Of a stretch of DNA of 64,000 nucleotides, positions 54,869-62,834 are shown in pieces. The position numbers and the translations under genes were made by a program. Numbering within the stretch: position 1 is the stretch's first letter; each line of letters opens with the position of its first letter. Source of the stretch: Eutreptiella sp. 'Long Island Sound 2002' (lineage: Eukaryota > Euglenozoa > Euglenophyceae > Eutreptiales > Eutreptiaceae); assembly GCA_964036045.1 (NCBI GenBank), contig OZ038382.1:88521795-88585794 (forward strand), in the 5' to 3' direction. The notes under the pieces were generated by a model that had not been told where the DNA came from, ran no database searches, and saw only the letters and a list, made by a program, of their open reading frames with translations.

Positions 54869-56526
54869 CTCCAGGAGGACACGACGGGCGACACCCTGTG
54901 GCTCCTCTCGTGGAACCTGCGCAACGGCCTCGTGCCGCCAGGCCGGTCCCTCCGGGACACACTCCGGCGGCGCCGGGGGCCGGCGGCCTGCACCGACAAG
55001 GAGCACCTCATCACCGGCATGCTGCCCCAGGAGGGGGGCTTTGCCATCATGCTCCAGGAAACGGGGATCGCCACCAGGGCGCAGGAGATACACGTGGCCG
55101 CGGCGCTCCGGGACAAGGGGTACACCGCCTACTTCAGCAGCCGGCTGGCGGAGACGGGGGCCACCTCCACCTCGAGAGGGGGGGGCCTCCTCACCGCGGT
55201 CAGCAGCAAGTACGTGGCGGAGCACGAGGTGCTCAGCTTCACGGAAATTGTCCCCGGGAAGGCCGCGGCCCTGGAGATCCGCACGGACGGGGGAGGCCTC
55301 ACCCTCATCAACGTCCACGGGCCGCAAGCAGGTTGCTCCCCGTGGGGGGTACGGGCGGCGTTCTGGGCCGACATACAAATGTATGCCACGGCACGCAGCC
55401 TCGGCGGGAGGCACCCGGTGGTCATCGCCGGCGACACCAACATCTACATGGATGTCCCCGCCAACCCGGCCACGGAGCATTTCCGAGCGGGCTGGGAAGC
55501 CTGCGGCTTCCGAAGAGCCGCGGCAGGCGGCGAGGAGGACATGACCCCCACGCTCCACCCGTCCCAGCACAGGGTGGACACCTTCCTGGTCAACGAGCCC
55601 CTCCTGCCGTGGTCCCTGCGGGAGAGCGTCTGGGCTCGCGGCATGGCACACCCCCAGGTGGTCGGCTCGGACCACCTCCCGGTCCGCCTGGCCCTGCCGG
55701 GTCTCCCCAGCGCAGCAGGACGCGCGGCGATGCCCACCCCCTACAGCCACACGGAGGGCCGCCTCCTCCCGTACGACGCCGAGGCCGCGCCCGTCCAACA
55801 CTGCCTGTGGGCGGCGGTCACCGCCGCGCAGGATGAACCCTCCCTGGCGCCCTGGCTGGGTCCCGCAGAGCAGTACGACTACGGGTCCATGCCCGCGGCC
55901 GCGGTGGACAAGGTGTTCGAACGCCTCCACGCGACGCATGACGCCCTGGCGCGCGTGGTGGGACGCCGGCAGCCGCCTCCGGCGGGAACGGACCCGGCGG
56001 AGGGGGACCTCCCGGAGAGCGGAAAGCAGCTCCAGGCAGCGGTCCTCCGCTATGACACCCTGGCAGCGCGCGCCCCGGCAGCGTACCAGGCGGACGCGGC
56101 CAGGCATGGCATCCGGTCCGAGGCGGCGCTCCGGCTCACGGAGGAACTGCAGGGTGTGTCGCCCGGGTTCCGCCCGACCACACAGGGCCAGCTACAGGAG
56201 GAGCTGGAGAGGCAAGCAGCCGCCCTCGAGGAGGACATTCGCCAGCTCCGCGCCCTCCTGGCGGCAGACCGCAAGCGCGCCATCAAGGACTTCTGGCGCC
56301 GCCACGCCCCCGACATCGCCCAGCGGTGGAAAGCCGTGTGGGGAGCCATAGAGGTAGAGGCCCCAGGCCCGTCAGGCCTCTGGAACGTGCGGGTTCCCAA
56401 CACCCAAACGCTCCTCACGGAGGCCCACGACGTGATGTTCGCAGTTCGCGCCTTCCGGCGAGAACTGTATGACAAACGCCCGGTGGACCTCCCGGGTTTC
56501 CAGGCGGTCCTCGGCCGCCACGTCCC
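54869..56526 (+). CDS. LINE ORF2, APE-type endonuclease part
   Basis: Directly after the TGA the frame encodes LWLLSWNLRN (Asn motif), IMLQETG (catalytic Glu), LINVHGPQAG, VVIAGDTNIYMD (Asp and Asn), HRVDTFLVNE and GSDHLPV (Ser-Asp-His). This is the full set of apurinic endonuclease motifs used by LINEs to nick the target. No ATG precedes the first motif, so the domain is reached only by continuing from ORF1 or by another mechanism. A Glu/Ala-rich linker follows. The frame shifts in a C-run near 56,523-56,526, and reading continues in the -1 frame. Confidence 0.85.
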
Positions 56527-59500
56527 CGGGTCCCTGAGGGAGCCTGGACACAGGTCCAGCAGTACTCCATGCAGGACCTGAAGTCCGCCCTGGACAAGGC
56601 CGATGGCAAGGCCCCAGGTCCTAACCACGTGGAGGCCCGCTTCATCAAGGCCCTCCCGGCACCCGTCCAGTGGCTCCTGGTCCATTCCTACCGGGCCATC
56701 CTCCGCGGCGCCCCGCCGCCGATGCACTGGAGGGACGCGCACATCTGGCTCAGCCCCAAGGTACCGGGCTCTGCCAGACTGGACGACTACAGGCCCATAG
56801 CCCTGGGCCAGCTGGACATGAAGCTGCTCACGGGCCCCCTCACCCAGCGCATCACGGAGGTGCTCACACGGCACGGAGTGGTCAGCGACTGGCAGCAGGG
56901 GGCCCTCCCTGGCTCCAACACAGGCCCCCCGCTGTTCATGGCGCAGCGGCAGCTCCAGCGGGGAAGGCCCAACTACGTCTTCTCCTTCGACGCCCGCAAG
57001 GCCTTCAACACCGCCCCACACGGCGCCCTCCACCTCATCCTGCGCCACCTCTCTGTGCCGCCGGACGTCATTGACCTCCTGCTCTTCCTCCACACGTGCG
57101 CCAGGCTGCGCATCGTCACAGCACACGGGCTAACGCAGCCCTTCTACATGCTACGCGGCGTCCGGCAGGGCAACCCCGAGAGCCCCCTGCTGTACGCGCT
57201 CCTCCTGGAGCCCCTGCTCAGGGCACAGGGGCACCGCCTGCGCCCGCCGGGAGGGGCCGAGCACGGCCTCATCCAGGCCTATATCGACGACCTGCTGGTG
57301 GTGGCCCACATGCTGCAGCACTTCGTCGAGGGCGTGGAGGCGGTGGCCGCGTACCTAGGGATGATGGGCATGGGGCTCAACCCCCGCAAGTGCGCCATGG
57401 CCACCACGGAGGGGGTCCCGGGCCTGCAGCTGCGCCTCTGCCCCCACTTGGAAAACCCGTGGTACTGGGTACCAGCGGCGGACTCCGTCCCCTACCTGGG
57501 ACTCCAGCTGCAGCCGGACGGGGAGTTCTCCCTGCAGCGCAAGCACCGGCTACGCCTGGCGGCAGTGCACCACTGGTGCCTTAACACCCTCGCGCCACCG
57601 AAAGTGGTGCAGGACGTCATCCTGGCGATCCTCGGAGGGGTGACGCAGTACGTCGCCCCTTTCATTGCCGACGACTCCGACACTGCACGCCACCTGGACC
57701 ACATCACGGTCCAGGTCGCGAAGGACAGGGCGCGGTACGCCTTCGACGCCTCGCGGGACAGCCTGCAGGATGACCGGACCCTGGGGCTCACACGGGTGCC
57801 CACGCGGTGCCAGCAGGCAGCGGTGGCCCTCGTGGGTACACTCGTCCACCACCGCGCAACCTCCGTGCGCGCCGAGGTCACCAAGATGTTCTGGGAGATA
57901 GCCGGCGCGCACGGAATATGTCCCGAGGTGCACTACCCCGTCCCGGAGTTCGCAACTCTGGCGGGAGGCGACTGGGTCCACCGCATACCCCGGGCCCTGG
58001 CCGCCCTGGGAGTGGGGATGTACAACCCCATCGCGTGCCCCAGGGCGGCTCATGTCCAACTACAGTCCCCGCCGGGCAAAATCGTCACGCTGCGCACCGC
58101 CAAGCTGCGACACCGCGACACGTGCCGCCTGACGGTGCCACACACAACGCCGTGGCATGGGCACCACGGGCCACGCCACCCCTTCCCCGACAACGACGAT
58201 CCGTGGCCGACGGCGGTGCGGGAGTGCCTCAACCAATGCGCCGATGAACACCTCCATTATTGCCGCCGTGAGCAAGAGCCCACCAACCACCCCGGGTGGC
58301 GCAACGCCCTGGCCCACCTCTTCCACACCACCGGCACACGGGACCCCCGCCTGAGACTCGTCTACCCCACGAGGGCTAAGCAGGACGCCCACACCGGCCC
58401 ACGGGTGACCCCGGACGGCCTGCACCTCCACGTCGGGGGCTACCGCCGCCGGGACGGCCTGTCCCCCCCCACGCGGGGGGGGGCGTACCACCCGCCAGCG
58501 GCCCTCATGTACATCCTCCGCGACGTACTCGCGGAAAGCGAGCACCAAGAGCCTAACGCGGACGTGGCGTGGCCAGAGCCCTTACGCCCCCGGCCCCACG
58601 CGCCGACGCCGTTGTGGCTGGTGACCACGGACGACCAATGCACCCAAGCGACGGGACAAGCGCAGCTCCGGGCCGAGTGGGTGATAGTGCAAGTGGGGGC
58701 AGGCCAGCCCGAACCCCGTGGGCTCCCCCGTGGCACCGCCCTACTGGTGGCTACGGGGGTGCCGCACGACCCACACATGGCGGTGCACGCGCTGGAGGAC
58801 CGTCCGGAGGACACAGGACACCTGGTGGTGCACCAGCGCGGGGGCCCGGTGTGGCTCAAGGAACATGTGACGGCGCTACGGTCCTGGGCAAGCACGGTCG
58901 CCGGAGCGGAGATCCGGCTGCACGACCACCTGGCGATCAGCCCAGGTGACACCAGGGCGCTGAGCGTGGACCAACTGACCCACAGCCACCCCGATGTCCG
59001 GTGGCACTCCGTCGACCTCAACGCGGGGTGGCTCAGCCCCACCGGATACTACTGGATCCCGGAGGCCTGGGGACACACCTCCTCTGACGCGTCCGGGGGC
59101 GGACCCTGCAAACACGCCACCAGCGTCGCTCTCGCCGCCGACCTCACCCGCACGTGGGCGGTGGCCATCTCGGGCACGGTGCCCGACGGGGAGGGGGTGG
59201 CCGCCTCCCTCCCCCTACATTACGGTGCACACAGACCATGGGTCCACACGGTGGACGCCGAAGTCATCCTCCACCTCCTGCGGCACGCAGATCGCGAGCG
59301 AACCACGGGGGTCCCCGCGGGCGCAGCGAAGGTGGTCAACCAGATGCCCCTGAGGTGGCTCCGGGACGGCCTGTGCGCGCGGGGGCAACACGCCGGGCAC
59401 CCGTTCTGGTACGTCCGAGCCACCTCGCACCACAGTGACGCCCTACTGCACAAGGCGGACTGGGCGGCGTCCCAGGACACCGTCTTGCAGAATACGCCCC

Positions 59501-61563
59501 CGGACCCTGGCCACGCCCAACTCATTGTCGCCGGCCGTGACGGCCATCTCGATCTACGGCCCCCCACGATGCGGGTGCTCGGCGAGGTCGCGCAACGGGC
59601 GCAGACGGACCATGCGCTGACGCACCGGGGACACACACCTTTGGGCGCGGCCCACGCCACGGCCTACGTCCACGCCCGGGACCTCACCGCGGCGGCCACC
59701 AACCGCCGGGCGCTGCGGGCCCGAGACGGCCACACGCCGGTGCAGCGCAGGCTCCGCATCCGGAAGGAGCGGCTCTCCGGCGTCGCCATCGTCCCACAAC
59801 CGTGCCTTTTCTGCGGCGGCCCGGAAGAGACCCCGGTGCACATGCACGTGGGTTGCACCCACTCGTGGCTCCTCTGGCCCCACTACCGCCAGGCGGTACA
59901 CGAGGCGGCCCGCCACCTCCCACCTGGGGACAAGGCCCTGTGGGTGGCCTCGTGGCGCTCTGCAGGCGCCACGTGGACGGAGGTGTTCTGCTCCGGACTG
60001 GGGCCCGAGGACGCCGAGGCGCAGCTCCGCGCCATAACCCGATACGACCCGCCGGGAGGGACCTCAGTGGACGATTTCCTCCACCACATGCTCCGGCTGG
60101 GGGACTTCGCGTGGGAGCGTTGCAACCACCGGCTGGAGCAACTCCTCCACGAGCCCCTAAGCGCGGCGGCCCGGGCGCACCGGTGGCTCACTGCGGCGGA
60201 GGGCGACCACCCTCCCCCTCCCCCGCGCCCTGACAAGGACTTCGTAGCCTCCCTCCGTGTTGTGAATGGCACTCTGGAGTGCCCACTCCAAGAGAGCCCC
60301 CACCCGTATCAGGACCTGCCGGGGGGGTTCTCGAGGCACCTACAAGACGCCCTCTTCCCACCGTGGATCATCAGGCGCGGCTCCATGACTGCATGGGAGG
60401 CGCGCATCGTGGGGGAGGAGTGGGCGCGGGAGTGGGGCCGGTGGTGCGCCGCCACGCGCGCCCCAGAGACCCCTGCGCAACGATACGTCGCCATCCCGCT
60501 CCGGGGGTTGGGGCCGGACACCCGGCCGAGACCCACCATGATCCGCGGGGCGGGGCCTGACCACCCGTGGGACGCGGCGACGGGGGAATGGCTGCAGGCG
60601 GCCCCAGGGCCGCAAACGGGATGGACTGGGGACGTATCCTCACTAGTCAGGACGCCCGTCCCGCCCCGCATCGTCCTTCACGCCGCCAACATGCTCCGGG
60701 CCACGGAGATACGCACGTGGGGACACGCTGCGGCCACCGTCCGGTGGCACCCCCCAGAGGACGGGGCCACCCAACTCACCGTGGCGCACTTCAAAGCTGG
60801 GGGGCCGGTATACGACGACGCCCTGTCCCGGCTGGGCGACACCCAGGGGCCCTTGCTCCTCATGCTCCCCACCGGTATCGCAGCCGCGCTGCGCCAGGAG
60901 CTAGACGGCTGCGAAGGGCTGCGAGTGGGGTGGGAGGCAGTCGCGGACGGCACCCTGCTGGCCCTCCTCCACAGGGACACCGCGAACGGGTGCCAATGGG
61001 ACGCGCTGACGCTCCACCTCACCGGGCGCCACGTGTACATGGCGAGCCCCCCCCAAAGGCACCCCCGCCCGACGTGGGACGACCTCATCGCCGCCGTCCA
61101 CGACCACGAAATCCTCCCCGGCGACACGTGGCAGGAGGTCCAGCGGAAGACGCTTGGCAAGGACTACCGGCGCCGCTTCCAGGGCCGCTTGCTGGAGATC
61201 CGGGACCCCCTCCGACAGAGGTGGGACGACCTCTGGCTCCGCCATCTCGACCCTTGGTCGCCGCCCTCCCACCTCCCACACACCTGCCGACTCTGCGGAG
61301 AATGTGACACGGTGTCCTCCGCAGCATCGACAGGCGCCAACAGGTGCGCGCGGTGCACCCGGGTAGCCGCGTGCCCCTGGCCCGAACCTCCCGCAGGCCC
61401 GCGCAGGCGCACAGAGGAGGAGGCCTTGCGCCGGCGCATCGAGGGGGCACACACCCCCTCGCACGAACAAGCGGGCCCCGCGGGAGCTGCCCTTCTGTGG
61501 ATCCACGTGCACCTGCGGGACCCCACATCCGTTGCGCACCTGTCGCACGTGTTCGCCCCCTAA
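56527..61563 (+). CDS. LINE ORF2, reverse transcriptase, RNase H-like and zinc-finger part
   Basis: It starts with GKAPGPN, the usual LINE RT entry. RT motifs follow: YRPIALGQLDMKLL, FSFDARKAFNT (first Asp), RGVRQGNPESPLLYALLLE and AYIDDLLVV (catalytic Asp pair). The block from about 59,080 to 59,470 looks like RNase H (SDASGGG ... VDAEVILHLL ... ATSHHSDALLHKADWAA). A zinc finger CLFCGGPEETPVHMHVGC follows at about 59,809, as in many LINEs. Then about 500 residues without known domains and a Cys-rich end (CRLCGECD ... CARC). It ends at TAA 61,561. At over 1,660 residues after the frameshift, ORF2 is unusually long at its C-terminus. It would prime reverse transcription at the nicked target. 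Confidence 0.88.
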   Translation, partial: RVPEGAWTQVQQYSMQDLKSALDKADGKAPGPNHVEARFIKALPAPVQWLLVHSYRAILRGAPPPMHWRDAHIWLSPKVPGSARLDDYRPIALGQLDMKLLTGPLTQRITEVLTRHGVVSDWQQGALPGSNTGPPLFMAQRQLQRGRPNYVFSFDARKAFNTAPHGALHLILRHLSVPPDVIDLLLFLHTCARLRIVTAHGLTQPFYMLRGVRQGNPESPLLYALLLEPLLRAQGHRLRPPGGAEHGLIQAYIDDLLVVAHMLQHFVEGVEAVAAYLGMMGMGLNPRKCAMATTEGVPGLQLRLCPHLENPWYWVPAADSVPYLGLQLQPDGEFSLQRKHRLRLAAVHHWCLNTLAPPKVVQDVILAILGGVTQYVAPFIADDSDTARHLDHITVQVAKDRARYAFDASRDSLQDDRTLGLTRVPTRCQQAAVALVGTLVHHRATSVRAEVTKMFWEIAGAHGICPEVHYPVPEFATLAGGDWVHRIPRALAALGVGMYNPIACPRAAHVQLQSPPGKIVTLRTAKLRHRDTCRLTVPHTTPWHGHHGPRHPFPDNDDPWPTAVRECLNQCADEHLHYCRREQEPTNHPGWRNALAHLFHTTGTRDPRLRLVYPTRAKQDAHTGPRVTPDGLHLHVGGYRRRDGLSPPTRGGAYHPPAALMYILRDVLAESEHQEPNADVAWPEPLRPRPHAPTPLWLVTTDDQCTQATGQAQLRAEWVIVQVGAGQPEPRGLPRGTALLVATGVPHDPHMAVHALEDRPEDTGHLVVHQRGGPVWLKEHVTALRSWASTVAGAEIRLHDHLAISPGDTRALSVDQLTHSHPDVRWHSVDLNAGWLSPTGYYWIPEAWGHTSSDASGGGPCKHATSVALAADLTRTWAVAISGTVPDGEGVAASLPLHYGAHRPWVHTVDAEVILHLLRHADRERTTGVPAGAAKVVNQMPLRWLRDGLCARGQHAGHPFWYVRATSHHSDALLHKADWAASQDTVLQNTPPDPGHAQLIVAGRDGHLDLRPPTMRVLGEVAQRAQTDHALTHRGHTPLGAAHATAYVHARDLTAAATNRRALRARDGHTPVQRRLRIRKERLSGVAIVPQPCLFCGGPEETPVHMHVGCTHSWLLWPHYRQAVHEAARHLPPGDKALWVASWRSAGATWTEVFCSGLGPEDAEAQLRAITRYDPPGGTSVDDFLHHMLRLGDFAWERCNHRLEQLLHEPLSAAARAHRWLTAAEGDHPPPPPRPDKDFVASLRVVNGTLECPLQESPHPYQDLPGGFSRHLQDALFPPWIIRRGSMTAWEARIVGEEWAREWGRWCAATRAPETPAQRYVAIPLRGLGPDTRPRPTMIRGAGPDHPWDAATGEWLQAAPGPQTGWTGDVSSLVRTPVPPRIVLHAANMLRATEIRTWGHAAATVRWHPPEDGATQLTVAHFKAGGPVYDDALSRLGDTQGPLLLMLPTGIAAALRQELDGCEGLRVGWEAVADGTLLALLHRDTANGCQWDALTLHLTGRHVYMASPPQRHPRPTWDDLIAAVHDHEILPGDTWQEVQRKTLGKDYRRRFQGRLLEIRDPLRQRWDDLWLRHLDPWSPPSHLPHTCRLCGECDTVSSAASTGANRCARCTRVAACPWPEPPAGPRRRTEEEALRRRIEGAHTPSHEQAGPAGAALLWIHVHLRDPTSVAHLSHVFAP

Positions 61564-61589
61564 CCCCCACCCGCCGCCGCCCTTTGCAG
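61564..61589 (+). promoter_or_regulatory. Pyrimidine tract and AG before ORF3
   Basis: The C-rich run ending CCCTTTGCAG lies between the ORF2 stop and the ORF3 ATG (13 bp after the AG). A 3' splice-site-like arrangement; function inferred. Confidence 0.4.
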
Positions 61590-61602
61590 AGCCCGCAGCA
61601 CC

Positions 61603-62667
61603 ATGCCACGCCGACGAGGCGATGGGCCGGGGCACACCAGGGCCCGCCGCAGAGCGCAGGAGGCGGCCGTCCGGGGCCTGGTGGCGGACGCGGTGGCGGA
61701 GGCAAAAGAAGCGCACGCTGCCGCACGGTGCGACCTGGAGGGCAGTGCGAGGGCCTTCCTCAACGAGACCGCCCTCCCGGCCGTCCGCGCTCTGAACGGA
61801 GCGGGGGCCCCTACGCTGCTCCCGGCAATGCACCGGATCGTGAACGCCATCCGGCCGGGGCTCATCAGCCCGGAAGCGGCCCTCTACGGGCACTGGATGG
61901 AGTGGCGCGAGTCCAATCGGTCGGGCCGGCCCCTGTCCATGGGGGACACCCTCCTGCTGACGGGAGCGGGGTCTGCCATGTCCCTCCGCAGTAGCGCCCC
62001 AGCCCTGCTGCACGCCCTCAGGACGCGCTACCCCGGGGACGCGGCCCCGTACCTGAACCAGGCGCGGGCCACGTACCCGGGGGGAGTGTCCGAGCTGGAT
62101 GCGGCGCTCCACCTTCTACACCCGCCGGACGAGGACCTGGAGGTGGGCGAGGTCACGGTGTTCGTGGAAGGCGCGGACGAGGCGTCCGCCCGCCCCCGGC
62201 CGACCAACCCGGTGTATGACGGCACCGGGCCTACCCCCCCGTACGCCGTCGTCTACGAGGCGTTCCCCAGGGAGCCCACTTGGTGCCCCGCCCTCCCACC
62301 GGCGACGCACGCGCCCCGCGGCTGGGCTAACCCAGACCTGTCCCCCCCCCTCTCCAGGACCAGGGGTGCCCACCACAGGGGGCAGGTCCTCTGGCAAGAG
62401 TGCCCTGGCACCCCCCTCCTCCTCCTCGTCGTCGCGACCCGCGGGGGCCCGGGGCGGATCCTGGGGATCACCCCCACCCACATCTATGGGGCCACACCCG
62501 TACCCCGCCCCCCGCTCCCGGCGCCCGCGGCGCGGGACGGAGTACACACCTTCCTGCGCACACAGGAGGTCACCGCCGTTACGGGGGTCCACCTGGTGCG
62601 GCTGCCCCCGACACCGCTCGACGACCCCCGGGGGCCCAGGGCCCTGAGCCCCGCCCCAGACTGGTAG
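61603..62667 (+). CDS. LINE ORF3, unknown protein
   Basis: 354 residues starting MPRRRGDGPG, 39 bp after the ORF2 stop and in the same frame. It has a basic N-terminus, an Ala/Glu helix-forming stretch, then a Pro/Gly-rich globular-looking part with alternating hydrophobic segments (LLLLVVATRGGP, ILGITPTHIYG). No domain recognised; no signal peptide or convincing membrane segment. It ends at TAG 62,665, after which the frame stays open for another 55 codons (WRDAWAAWLPRLPSQCRWM) to a TGA at 62,833 that overlaps the ORF4 ATG. A third ORF is rare in LINEs. Confidence 0.62.
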   Translation: MPRRRGDGPGHTRARRRAQEAAVRGLVADAVAEAKEAHAAARCDLEGSARAFLNETALPAVRALNGAGAPTLLPAMHRIVNAIRPGLISPEAALYGHWMEWRESNRSGRPLSMGDTLLLTGAGSAMSLRSSAPALLHALRTRYPGDAAPYLNQARATYPGGVSELDAALHLLHPPDEDLEVGEVTVFVEGADEASARPRPTNPVYDGTGPTPPYAVVYEAFPREPTWCPALPPATHAPRGWANPDLSPPLSRTRGAHHRGQVLWQECPGTPLLLLVVATRGGPGRILGITPTHIYGATPVPRPPLPAPAARDGVHTFLRTQEVTAVTGVHLVRLPPTPLDDPRGPRALSPAPDW

Positions 62668-62770
62668 CTGTGGCGCGACGCGTGGGCCGCGTGGCTCCCC
62701 CGCCTCCCCTCTCAATGCCGGTGGATGGCCGCGGACCCCCGGCCGTGCGGGGCTGACGCCACAGCCGGCC

Positions 62771-62800
62771 CACCACCCCCCCCCCCCCTCCCCCCCGCAG
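62771..62800 (+). promoter_or_regulatory. Pyrimidine tract and AG before ORF4
   Basis: A long C run interrupted by one T, ending CCCCCCGCAG, 34 bp before the ATG at 62,835. The sequence GCAGAGC at the AG is the same as before ORF3. Confidence 0.42.
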
Positions 62801-62834
62801 AGCACCACACGGCACTGCCCACGGCACGGCACTG

